A stretch of 64,000 nt of DNA, taken from NCBI GenBank assembly GCA_035301265.1, contig DATGUP010000008.1, positions 124,001 to 188,000 of the forward strand. The letters are read 5' to 3'. This DNA comes from DATGUP01 sp035301265. GTDB taxonomy: Bacteria > Bacillota > Bacilli > Bacillales > Amphibacillaceae. Made by a program: the position numbers and the translations under genes. This document shows positions 36,539 through 44,974 of the stretch, one piece after another. How positions within the stretch are numbered: the stretch's first letter is position 1; each line of letters starts with the position of its first letter. The notes beneath the pieces were generated by a model that did no database searches, was not told the origin of the DNA, and saw nothing but the letters and a program-made list of their open reading frames with translations.

Positions 36539-37556
36539 CTTCGCGTTTTGGAAAAAGTCGTCTACGGCAAAACAAACAACGAACCGAGATGCGTCGGTCT
36601 TTTTTGCTGTTGTCAGGAAAGAATTTGCCGATTTTATTAAAAGCTGGCGGATTATTATTTTGCTGTTAATCATCGTCTTAACTTGCATTGGTTCACTATA
36701 TACTGCGATAACGACGATCCAAGATGTGCTTTCGGAAACGGAAGATGAAGCGAAGGAGATTGCCAAAGACTCTTACTTGTTTTTGAAGTTGTTCACCGTC
36801 TCAGATGGAACATTGCCGTCGTTTGTCACCTTTGTTACTTTTCTCGGCCCGCTTTTAGGCATTGCTCTTGGGTTTGATGCGATTAATTCAGAGCGGAATA
36901 AAGGGACATTAACTCGGCTCATGTCTCAGCCGATTCCGCGGGATTATGTGTTGAATGCTAAATTTGTAGCAGCTATTTTAGTCAATATCGTGTTGTTTTT
37001 CACCTTAGGTTTGCTTGTTATGGCGTTTGGCATCTTGATTCTCGGCATCCCACCGACATGGGAAGAATTTTTACGCGTCGTTGTTTTTATATGTTTATGC
37101 ATTGTCTATATCGCTTTTTGGCTCAACCTCGGCATTTTGTTTTCGGTTCGCTTTAAACAAGCGGCGACATCGGCACTATCGGGGATTGGGGTTTGGATCT
37201 TTTTCAGTTTGTTTTATTCGATGATCGTCAATTTAATCGCCAAAAGCTATATTTCGGCTGAAAATGTAGCCAATCCAGAAGAAGCGCTTGGTAAGCAGGA
37301 GACGATCTTAAATATCATGCGCCTTTCTCCTAATTATCTGTTTACAGAGTCGACAACAACGCTATTATCGCCGACGGTTCGCAGCCTTGGGCCGCTGACG
37401 ATGGAACAGACGGAAGGGGCCATTGCCGGTCCGCTGCCGCTTGATCAGAGCTTGCTTTTAATTTGGCCGCAATTGACCGGGCTCGTCGCTGCTACACTCA
37501 TTTGTTTTGCCATTGCGTATATATTGTTCATGCGCCAGGAAATCCGCACGAACTAA
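36531..37556 (+). CDS. ABC-2 type permease
   Basis: A 341-residue membrane protein with a long first periplasmic loop and six helices of the NosY/ABC-2 type, including NSERNKGTLTRLMSQPIPR, the motif coupling to the ATPase. The ATG at 36531 lies 8 bases inside the ATPase gene. Together with the two upstream genes it forms an exporter of unknown cargo. A terminator follows. Confidence 0.87.
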   Translation: MSDFAFWKKSSTAKQTTNRDASVFFAVVRKEFADFIKSWRIIILLLIIVLTCIGSLYTAITTIQDVLSETEDEAKEIAKDSYLFLKLFTVSDGTLPSFVTFVTFLGPLLGIALGFDAINSERNKGTLTRLMSQPIPRDYVLNAKFVAAILVNIVLFFTLGLLVMAFGILILGIPPTWEEFLRVVVFICLCIVYIAFWLNLGILFSVRFKQAATSALSGIGVWIFFSLFYSMIVNLIAKSYISAENVANPEEALGKQETILNIMRLSPNYLFTESTTTLLSPTVRSLGPLTMEQTEGAIAGPLPLDQSLLLIWPQLTGLVAATLICFAIAYILFMRQEIRTN

Positions 37557-37565
37557 ACATCGCAC

Positions 37566-37593
37566 CAGTCCCCTACCACGGGACTGTTTTTTT
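37566..37593 (+). terminator. Terminator of the NEW3-ABC operon
   Basis: 7-bp stem CAGTCCC/GGGACTG (37566-37572 with 37580-37586), loop of 7, T7. Confidence 0.85.
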
Positions 37594-37676
37594 CATATAT
37601 AATAACTATTGTAGAAGACTTTTATCACAGCATGAACAGCCGCATTAGAACCTTAAAATGTAAAGGAGCTTGATCA

Positions 37677-38468
37677 ATGGAACTTTACTTACAAGGAAAA
37701 ACGGTCATTGTCACTGCTGCGAGCAAAGGACTGGGACGAGCGATTGCCAAGGAATTTGCCCGGGAAGGTGCGCGCGTTTATTTAAGCAGCAGAAATGCTA
37801 AACAATTGGCTAAGGCTGTTGCGTCGATTAAACAGGAAACAGGAAATGACTATGTCGACTATATCGTTTGCGACATGCGTAAAGCAAAGGACATTAAGCA
37901 GTTGATTGCTAAAGCGGTAGAGGCAACAGGGACAGTAGATGTTCTTATCAATAATTCAGGTGGTCCTCCGGCAGGTGATTTCATGGATTTGACTGATGCA
38001 GACTGGTTGCAGTCGTTTCAATCGAATGTGCTCAGTTTTGTACGCACGATTCGCGAAGTCGTTCCTTACATGAAACGTGCAGGTGGCGGGCGTATTATCA
38101 ATCTCGCCTCATCCTCGATCAAACAAAGTCTGGATCAGCTTGTTCTTTCCAATACATTACGGCCAGGGATAGCCGGACTTTCAAAAAGCCTTGCACAAGA
38201 ACTAGGAAAAGACAATATTCTCATCAACACAGTTGGCCCTGGCACAATTGAAACGGATCGTATAGTGGAATTGAACGAAAAGCGGGCCAAAATACAAGGT
38301 ACAGACCCGAATACATTAGCGAAGGAAGCCGAAAAAAATATTCCGATGCGACGATATGGAACACCGGAAGAATTTGCTCGCCCTGTTGTTTTTTTGGCCT
38401 CAGCAGCCAATACGTATATAACCGGACAGTCTTTGATCATTGACGGCGGTCAGGTGAAAGCATTGTAA
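37677..38468 (+). CDS. SDR family protein without the canonical Tyr/Lys pair
   Basis: A 263-residue short-chain dehydrogenase-like protein. The cofactor site TAASKGLGRAIA and NNSGGPP and the terminal TGQSLIIDGG are normal. The active site is not: after the Ser of NLASSS, the position of the YxxxK pair reads SNTLR, so Ser and Arg take the places of Tyr and Lys. This variant group (BKR-like) is known from Bacillus relatives. It may be a dehydrogenase with altered chemistry or a binding protein. TAAAGGAG precedes the ATG. Confidence 0.85.
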   Translation: MELYLQGKTVIVTAASKGLGRAIAKEFAREGARVYLSSRNAKQLAKAVASIKQETGNDYVDYIVCDMRKAKDIKQLIAKAVEATGTVDVLINNSGGPPAGDFMDLTDADWLQSFQSNVLSFVRTIREVVPYMKRAGGGRIINLASSSIKQSLDQLVLSNTLRPGIAGLSKSLAQELGKDNILINTVGPGTIETDRIVELNEKRAKIQGTDPNTLAKEAEKNIPMRRYGTPEEFARPVVFLASAANTYITGQSLIIDGGQVKAL

Positions 38469-38477
38469 AGAGCTTGG

Positions 38478-39104
38478 TTAACTAATCGCATTGAACAAAC
38501 CGATAGTGATTAATAAACACGGCGGAACATAAGTTAAATATCGCATCGACTGGGACTTTGCCAATAAAAATCCAAGCTTAATACCGGCGAGAACAAACAA
38601 CCCGCTCATCAAGGCGACAAGCGCGGCGGTCAAAACAGGGGAATAGCCGATGACGGCAGCTCCCAAACCGGCTCCAAACGCATCCATTGCTAAGGCAAAA
38701 CCGAGCAATAATGCTTCATTAAACGAAATCGTCCCCGATTGATCTAAATCAGCGTGATCGGGATCATCAAGGATGGTCCGGAAAATATTTTTAGACAGTG
38801 ATGCGCTGTTGTGTCTGTTTTCCTTTTTTGGATGTTTAGAACGAACGAGATTATATAAGGAAAACATGCCGAGCAAAATGAGGATGGTTCCTCCCAGCGA
38901 TTCTGCATGTTCCGGTGATATAAACGAGCTCAATACATGGCCAATGGTCATTGACAAAAGGACCGTTAGTCCGGAACAAAGCATGATAATAAACAAGCCG
39001 AAAAACGGTACGCGAATCTGTTGCATGCCATATGTGATACCAACGCCAAATCCATCCAAGCTGACGGCAATGACTAAGATGAATAATCCAGTATAAAAAA
39101 GCAT
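38478..39104 (-). CDS. ytaF: Sporulation membrane protein YtaF
   Basis: A 208-residue protein with six helices in two repeats, related to the MntP manganese exporters. The repeats start with VSLDGFGVGITYG and AMDAFGAGLGAAV, each with the conserved Asp-x-x-Gly. The segment DHADLDQSGTISFNEA in the central loop resembles an EF hand. The family is linked to spore formation in Bacillus. AAAGGATGGG precedes the ATG. It ends 9 bases from the convergent SDR gene. Confidence 0.87.
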   Translation of the reverse strand: MLFYTGLFILVIAVSLDGFGVGITYGMQQIRVPFFGLFIIMLCSGLTVLLSMTIGHVLSSFISPEHAESLGGTILILLGMFSLYNLVRSKHPKKENRHNSASLSKNIFRTILDDPDHADLDQSGTISFNEALLLGFALAMDAFGAGLGAAVIGYSPVLTAALVALMSGLFVLAGIKLGFLLAKSQSMRYLTYVPPCLLITIGLFNAIS

Positions 39105-39381
39105 GGCGACCCATCCTTTGTGTAAAGTCCCAATTATTGTATGGATGTTTGGGTGTTTGTGAGTGGGCGTTTGTCACGATTTATAATCGAACGGGTCAAA
39201 ACGGGTGCGACTTGAATGAGGATGAGATGGATGTTTTCACGCCAAATGAAAAACAATCTATTGCAATCTGAACGGTTCAATTGATGTTAATGAGCTCATC
39301 GCCCCTTCTTTTCACGGGGTAGAAAAAGTACGAGAGATGGTGTTTAATAGAAATTGAAGTCTATTAACGGATGGAGATGGC

Positions 39382-40173
39382 ATGATGAAACACATCTTGC
39401 ATGATGACATGACGATATTGAAATTAGCCATCAACCCTTTTTTACGGATGTTAAACATTCATTTGTATTATATTGATGGTTTGTTGATTGACACTGGTCC
39501 AAGTATCCGGAGGCGGACGCTTGCTCCTGTTTTTCAGTCTTTAGATATAAAACAGGTTGCTATTACCCATCATCACGAAGACCACGCCGGGATGGCACCA
39601 TGGATTGTCCATCATCTCGCTGCAACGATTTACTGCCATGAAAACAAGTTATCTGATCTCGAGGAAAAAGCAAGGCTTCCATGGTATCGCACATTGTTTT
39701 CAGGATCGCGCCGGCCGTTTCGCGCCAAACCGTTTCCCGATGTTATTCGAACGCCAAACCACATATTTTATCCTATTAAAACACCCGGTCATACACCTGA
39801 TCATGTTTGTTTGCTAGAGCCGGAAAAAGGTTGGTTGTTCACAGGGGATTTGTATATTACGCCGTATCCGAAGGTGTTTATGAAAGAAGAATCAATGAGC
39901 GCATACATCGACTCGTTACGAAACTTGCGGATGTACGATTATGACACGGTTTTTTGTGCGCACGAAGGAATGGTTGTCAACGGCAAGGCAAAAATGGAAC
40001 AGAAGTTGGCGTATTTAGAGCAGACACGACTCGAAGTCATCCGTCTGCACCAGCTAGGCTACAGTGACCAAGCCATTATGGAAAAGCTGTTTCCGGAAAA
40101 AGTTAAATTAGAGACAGCCTCGTTCGGATCGTTCTCCCGACTCAATCTCATACGTTCGTGTTATCGAGAGTGA
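39382..40173 (+). CDS. Metallo-beta-lactamase fold hydrolase
   Basis: A 263-residue MBL protein. The metal motif is complete: THHHEDHAG (HxHxDH), GHTPDHVC, FTGDLYI with the bridging Asp, and a final His in FCAHEGM. The C-terminal 60 residues are helical as in the glyoxalase II-like group. GATGGAGATGG precedes the tandem ATGs. The reaction could be thioester, lactone or phosphodiester hydrolysis; its place just before the acyl-CoA operon would fit a thioesterase but that is a guess. Confidence 0.85.
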   Translation: MMKHILHDDMTILKLAINPFLRMLNIHLYYIDGLLIDTGPSIRRRTLAPVFQSLDIKQVAITHHHEDHAGMAPWIVHHLAATIYCHENKLSDLEEKARLPWYRTLFSGSRRPFRAKPFPDVIRTPNHIFYPIKTPGHTPDHVCLLEPEKGWLFTGDLYITPYPKVFMKEESMSAYIDSLRNLRMYDYDTVFCAHEGMVVNGKAKMEQKLAYLEQTRLEVIRLHQLGYSDQAIMEKLFPEKVKLETASFGSFSRLNLIRSCYRE

Positions 40174-40190
40174 CAACACACTCTCTTTTT
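40166..40190 (+). terminator. Intrinsic terminator
   Basis: 7-bp stem GAGAGTG/CACTCTC (40166-40172 with 40179-40185), then T6; it overlaps the stop of the MBL gene. Confidence 0.8.
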
Positions 40191-40379
40191 TAGTTTGCGA
40201 TATAAAACACTGAGAATAAGCGGAATCGACTGAAATCGCTTTGCAAAATACCCGACATAATACGGATTGTTAGGCGTAGGATAAATACGTATGCTGTATA
40301 TAGGTAGCCGCTAGAAAGCTGGCTGAGCTACATAGCAAAAACCTTGTGATATTCATTTTTCAAAGGAGGATGACTCATA

Positions 40380-40724
40380 ATGGCAGATGTAAACAGTATT
40401 TTCAAAGAGATTCATGAGGCGCTTCAGGCTGATTCGAGCCTTACTAAAGGTGTTGAAGCGGTGTATGAATTTCAATTGGATGGAGATGAAGGAACAAAAT
40501 ATCAGCTCGTGTTGCAAGGCGAAAATAGCCGGACCGTAGAAGGTGTCGAAGAAGCTGCTGATTGCACATTGTTGATGAATTCCGATGATTTTGAGAAGAT
40601 GGCTCGCGGCGAATTGAATGGCACGCAAGCTTTTATGAGCGGGCGTCTGAAGATCAAAGGTAACATGGGGCTTGCATTAAAATTACAAGATATTTTACAG
40701 TCCTACAACAAACAAAAAAGCTAG
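40380..40724 (+). CDS. SCP2 sterol-binding domain protein (copy 1)
   Basis: A 114-residue protein that is a free-standing SCP2 domain, a hydrophobic pocket for acyl-CoAs, fatty acids or sterols. The end has the family hallmark MSGRLKIKGNMGLALKLQ. CAAAGGAGG precedes the ATG. It opens the acyl-CoA degradation operon; a second copy lies at 46146-46496 and the two share the same layout. Confidence 0.88.
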   Translation: MADVNSIFKEIHEALQADSSLTKGVEAVYEFQLDGDEGTKYQLVLQGENSRTVEGVEEAADCTLLMNSDDFEKMARGELNGTQAFMSGRLKIKGNMGLALKLQDILQSYNKQKS

Positions 40725-40814
40725 ATCAATAAAGGGTTACAATCAGCCATAACAGTCGGGGGAACAGCGACATCCGCTTTGTCTATGGATAGTGCAAAAA
40801 GGGGGACCATTTTC

Positions 40815-41957
40815 GTGATTTCATTTCAACCGACAGAAGAAGAAATCGAATTTACAAGCGTCGCCGAAAAAATCGCGAAAGAAAAAATCCGACCAGCGGC
40901 GCATGTAAGTGAAAATGAAAGAAAAATAGATGCAGCGATCATTGATGAAATAGCTGAGCTCGGCTTTTTATCGCTTGAGTTGCCTGAAGATTGGGACGGG
41001 TTAGAACTTCCGCTCATTTCTCAAGTTCAGATCATGTCCGCATTAAGCAGCGGTGATTTAGGCATTGTTCAAGGTTTGCCAGGTTTAGGAGACGTAGCAT
41101 CATTCATCAGGAAAAAGCCTGAGCAAGCCGTTTCCAAACTCGAACAAGCCGAACACGATGCTTGGTCAACCGCCGCATTCTTAGACATAACAAACAGGGA
41201 TGCCCCTTGGGCCAATCAACTTGTTGTAAATACTCGAGCGGATGGGTATGTGCTACACGGTGTGTCACAGCCTGTCCGTCTAGCCTGTTTTGCCGATTAT
41301 ATTTTAGTGGCAGCACGCGACGCGGATGGAGTGCCTGTTGTTCTGTGGCTCGATGAACCCGCTGTGTGGCGTGTGAAAGAAGGAGATGTTCGCCTTGGCC
41401 TCCTTGCTTCAGGAGTTGGCCGCTTATCGTTTGATCAGGCGTTTGTCGGAAAGGATCAAGTTCTGGCATCGGGAGAAAAAGCGGCCGACTGGATCGCCAA
41501 CGCGCGCACTCGGATTTATGTTTTGCAGGCTGCCAAAGAAGTCGGATTAATGCAGGCAGCTTTGGAATACACAACAGCATATACTGCTGAACGGAAAGCT
41601 TTTGGTCAAGAAATAGCTAAATTCCAAGGTGTGTCGTTTCGCGTTGCTAAAATGGCGATTGAAACACGTATCGCAAACCATCTCGTATGGCGAGCAGCTG
41701 TCAAGGCCGATAGGATGGATGATGATGCGCAAAAATGGGCTATGCAAGCGTTATATCGGGCCCATCGATCGGTTCGCTACGTGACTGATTCAGCCGTTCA
41801 GATGCTTGGTGGTCACGGTTATGTCCAAGAATATCCGGTGGAAAAATGGATGCGCGATGCCCAAGCACAAACGATGTTATACGGTAGAGAACAGATGCTG
41901 TTAAACCAATACGGTGAGCAAATTTTAATCGGCGCTAAGGAGGGAGCTACCCCGTGA
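40815..41957 (+). CDS. Acyl-CoA dehydrogenase, probably non-catalytic subunit
   Basis: A 380-residue ACAD-fold protein starting at GTG 40815 behind AAAAGGGGG. The C-terminal flavin-binding segment is clear (MLGGHGYVQEYPVEKWMRDA), yet the catalytic Glu of the usual YEGTxE motif is missing: the site reads MLYGREQM with Tyr356 where the Glu should be. The next gene encodes an ACAD with the intact Glu and overlaps by 4 bases (GTGA). The pair may form a mixed enzyme, as do the actinobacterial FadE heteromers for steroid side chains. Confidence 0.83.
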   Translation: MISFQPTEEEIEFTSVAEKIAKEKIRPAAHVSENERKIDAAIIDEIAELGFLSLELPEDWDGLELPLISQVQIMSALSSGDLGIVQGLPGLGDVASFIRKKPEQAVSKLEQAEHDAWSTAAFLDITNRDAPWANQLVVNTRADGYVLHGVSQPVRLACFADYILVAARDADGVPVVLWLDEPAVWRVKEGDVRLGLLASGVGRLSFDQAFVGKDQVLASGEKAADWIANARTRIYVLQAAKEVGLMQAALEYTTAYTAERKAFGQEIAKFQGVSFRVAKMAIETRIANHLVWRAAVKADRMDDDAQKWAMQALYRAHRSVRYVTDSAVQMLGGHGYVQEYPVEKWMRDAQAQTMLYGREQMLLNQYGEQILIGAKEGATP

Positions 41958-43159
41958 TCGATTTTGAATTATCTGATCAACAACGTCAGATCAAAGAAAT
42001 GACGCATTGGTTTGCTGAAAACGAAATCCGTCCTATTGCCATGAAAGCCGATCAAATGGAAAAGGTTCCCGACGATTGGTTGGAAAAAGTGAATCAAATG
42101 GGGATTCACTTGAACACATCATCATTCGGTGGGAGTGGAGAAGCGAAAGACGGTAAAAACAAAAAAGAACGCGAAGGCAATCGGCTCGGGGTATTGGCAA
42201 CTGAAGAGATGGCTTGGGGTGATCCTGCAATAACATTGTCTTTGCCGGGAGCCGGTCTCGGTGGACCACCGGTTCAATCGAGTGGGACGCCTGAACAGAA
42301 AGAGCGGTTTTTATCGATTTTTACAACCGACAAACCGCGTTGGGGAGCCTACGCTTTAACAGAACCTGAAGCTGGCTCGGATGCTTCAGCGGTTCAGACA
42401 ACAGCTCGAAAAGTGGATGGTGGCTATGTGTTAAACGGGCAGAAAATCTTTATTACAAACGGAGCACGGGCCTCATGGGTTGTCGTATTTGCCACGGTAG
42501 ATCCCTCGCTCGGTCGATCCGGTCAACGTGCGTTTGTTGTGGAAAAGGGAACACCCGGATTTTCCGCGCCGAAAGTCGTGAAAAAGATGGGACTTCGTGC
42601 GAATGAGACTGCAGAACTCGTGTTTGAAGACTGCTTTGTACCACAAGAAAATCTCCTCGGCGGAGAGGCGATGTATGAAACGAGCGGTTCCAAACCGTCG
42701 GGCTTTCGGGTGGCGATGAAGACATTCGACAGCACGCGTCCGATTGTTGCAGCTATGGCGATTGGAATAGCACGTGCGGCGTATGAATACACGCTTGATA
42801 TCGTACAAAAGGAGTATCCGCACCATGGGAAATTTTTCCACATCGCTACGGAAATGCTAGCTGAAGCGGAACAGGATATTGCTGCCGCTCGCTTGTTAAC
42901 GTGGGAAGCGGCGTGGAAAGCGGATTGTGGCAAGGAAAACGCCAAAGAAGCCGCTATGTGCAAAGCGTACGCTGGAGAGATGGCGCTTGATGTCTGCGCC
43001 AAGTGTCTTGAGCTTCTCGGTCCGGTCGGATTGGATGGACATATTGTGGAGAAGCTGTATCGGGATGTTAAAGTCTTCGATATTTTTGAAGGCACAAACG
43101 AGGTTCAACATCTTGTGACGGCGCGCCGTCAATATGCGCCATACGGTATCAGAGTATAA
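41954..43159 (+). CDS. Acyl-CoA dehydrogenase (catalytic)
   Basis: A 401-residue FAD enzyme making trans-2-enoyl-CoA. The catalytic Glu379 lies in DIFEGTNEVQH. Other family marks are YALTEPEAGSDAS and QKIFITNGARASW. The start is a GTG overlapping the TGA of the previous gene, with AAGGAGGGAG upstream. Chain-length preference is unknown; electrons would pass to an ETF not encoded here. Confidence 0.92.
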   Translation: MIDFELSDQQRQIKEMTHWFAENEIRPIAMKADQMEKVPDDWLEKVNQMGIHLNTSSFGGSGEAKDGKNKKEREGNRLGVLATEEMAWGDPAITLSLPGAGLGGPPVQSSGTPEQKERFLSIFTTDKPRWGAYALTEPEAGSDASAVQTTARKVDGGYVLNGQKIFITNGARASWVVVFATVDPSLGRSGQRAFVVEKGTPGFSAPKVVKKMGLRANETAELVFEDCFVPQENLLGGEAMYETSGSKPSGFRVAMKTFDSTRPIVAAMAIGIARAAYEYTLDIVQKEYPHHGKFFHIATEMLAEAEQDIAAARLLTWEAAWKADCGKENAKEAAMCKAYAGEMALDVCAKCLELLGPVGLDGHIVEKLYRDVKVFDIFEGTNEVQHLVTARRQYAPYGIRV

Positions 43160-43244
43160 GTAACAACGCAGTTCATAACAAATATTTTTTGAAAATATCG
43201 TCCATTCATATATATAGAAAAAGTGCTGAAAGAGGTGAGACAGC

Positions 43245-44039
43245 ATGTCGTATGCAACAATATCGATTGAAAAACGAAATAAAGGGATTGCTTGGGTAAC
43301 CATCGACAACCCACCGGCTAATACGATAAATGAAACGCTCATGCAGGATTTAGAAGCCGTAGCAGATGAGCTTGCCGAGGATAAAGATGTCCGTGTTGTT
43401 GTACTTTCATCCGCTCATGAAAAGACATTTGTCGCTGGTCTTGATTTGAAAGATGCGATTTCATCGAGTAGCGATAACGGTGATGATGACAATTTGATTG
43501 CCAAAGAAAGCGCTCGGATGCAAGCGTGTTTTCAAAGGTTTGCCGAGATGCCCAAACCTGTCATTGCCGCCATTAACGGCTATGCATTTGGCGGTGGGTG
43601 TGAGCTAGCGCTTGCGTGTGATTTTCGCATCATGGGTAAAGGCAAAATCGGTTTGACAGAAGTTTCGCTTGGGCTTATTCCAGGGGCTGGTGGGACGCAG
43701 TGGCTGACAAAACTATTGGGTCGGGCAAAAGCAATGGAATTGATTTTTATGGCTCAACGGCTTGAGGCAGCTGAAGCGGAATCGATTGGCCTCATTCATA
43801 AGGCCGTTTCGCCAGATCAGTTAGAGGCGGAGACAATGGCTTTTGCTGAAGAATTAGCCGAAGGAGCCGTTCAGGCGATGGGGCTTGCTAAAAGAGCGAT
43901 CAACGCAGCGGAAGGCCCGTTAAAAGAAGGGCTCGATATTGAAGCTCATGCTTTCGCTGAAACGTTTACAACCGAGGAGCCGGGAATTGGTCTAGCGGCG
44001 TTTTTCCAAAAAGAAAAACCGCAGTTTTTGAATGAGTAG
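43245..44039 (+). CDS. Enoyl-CoA hydratase/isomerase
   Basis: A 264-residue crotonase-fold enzyme. The oxyanion-hole strands are AGLDLKDAI and NGYAFGGGCELALACD, and the second catalytic region is TEVSLGLIPGAGGTQ. It hydrates the enoyl-CoA made by the ACADs. GAAAGAGGTGAG precedes the ATG. Confidence 0.92.
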   Translation: MSYATISIEKRNKGIAWVTIDNPPANTINETLMQDLEAVADELAEDKDVRVVVLSSAHEKTFVAGLDLKDAISSSSDNGDDDNLIAKESARMQACFQRFAEMPKPVIAAINGYAFGGGCELALACDFRIMGKGKIGLTEVSLGLIPGAGGTQWLTKLLGRAKAMELIFMAQRLEAAEAESIGLIHKAVSPDQLEAETMAFAEELAEGAVQAMGLAKRAINAAEGPLKEGLDIEAHAFAETFTTEEPGIGLAAFFQKEKPQFLNE

Positions 44040-44077
44040 ATTCACAAATTCATAGACTTTGCAAAAGGTGGGATATC

Positions 44078-44920
44078 ATGTCTTCGTGGAACGAGTTATT
44101 GAAAGATAAAGTGGCTATCGTTACAGGAGCATCCCGAGGAATCGGTCGCCAGGATGCACTGGCGCTTGCTGAAGCAGGAGCGGATGTTGTCATTACAGAT
44201 ATTTTAATTGAATCAGATGAGGACAATGAACAAGAAGCGGAAAAATACGGACCGATGGCGCAAGTGATGCAGAGTACGAATGTCGTGTACGCGGAGAAAA
44301 CGGCAAAGGAAATCCAGGAGATGGGGCGGCGATCGTTTGCTATGAAAATGGATGTCACCGACCGCCAGCAAGTAGCGGATGTATTTGCCAAAGTGAAAGC
44401 GGAGCTAGGTAAGATAGATATTTTGATCAACAATGCCGGCACGCTTGATCACGTTTCGCAATTGGAAAATCAAAACGATGAATTTTGGCAGCGGGATCTA
44501 AACGTAAACTTGACCGGTACTTATAATTGCACGAAAGCCGTCTGGCCGTATATGAAAGAACAGGGTGACGGACGGATCATCAACATGTCCTCGGTCGCCG
44601 GTACCCTTGGTGGATTTGGTCAGGCGAGCTATTCGGCGACTAAGGGCGGGATTCTCAGCTTCACAAAAAGCATGGCGCTTGAAGGGGCGCGTCTAGGAAT
44701 CAATGTCAATGCGATTGTACCGGGGATCATCGAGACAGAAGCGTTCAACATGAGTGATCCAAAAATGAATGAACGGATGAAAAAACGCACTGCCTTTAGA
44801 AAACCCGGTAAACCTGAAGATATTGCTAATGCGATCGTATTTCTCGTCTCAGACAAAGCGAAATACATTACCGGTGTCGGTTTGAATGTCTCAGGCGGGA
44901 TCGAGTTGTTTACATTTTAA
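44078..44920 (+). CDS. SDR family dehydrogenase (probable 3-hydroxyacyl-CoA dehydrogenase)
   Basis: A 280-residue short-chain dehydrogenase with the full site: TGASRGIGR cofactor loop, NNAG, Ser in NMSSVAG and YSATK. An insert of about 25 residues after the second strand is rich in acidic residues. Its operon place between hydratase and thiolase suggests oxidation of 3-hydroxyacyl-CoA, in the manner of the SDR domain of peroxisomal MFE-2, which is also tied to SCP2. AAAAGGTGGG lies before the ATG. Confidence 0.85.
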   Translation: MSSWNELLKDKVAIVTGASRGIGRQDALALAEAGADVVITDILIESDEDNEQEAEKYGPMAQVMQSTNVVYAEKTAKEIQEMGRRSFAMKMDVTDRQQVADVFAKVKAELGKIDILINNAGTLDHVSQLENQNDEFWQRDLNVNLTGTYNCTKAVWPYMKEQGDGRIINMSSVAGTLGGFGQASYSATKGGILSFTKSMALEGARLGINVNAIVPGIIETEAFNMSDPKMNERMKKRTAFRKPGKPEDIANAIVFLVSDKAKYITGVGLNVSGGIELFTF

Positions 44921-44974
44921 GCGAAAAGGGTATGTCAAGAGACGACTAACAATATTTTGAAAGGAGGTCGTATA

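Noticed and set aside
41107..41580. 157-codon antisense frame opposite the first acyl-CoA dehydrogenase
   Set aside because: Composition and position mark it as a shadow of the sense gene.
42473..43095. Long open frames (up to 190 codons) antisense to the second acyl-CoA dehydrogenase gene
   Set aside because: Ser/Ala/Arg-rich products typical of antisense shadows of a strong coding gene; no start site or family.
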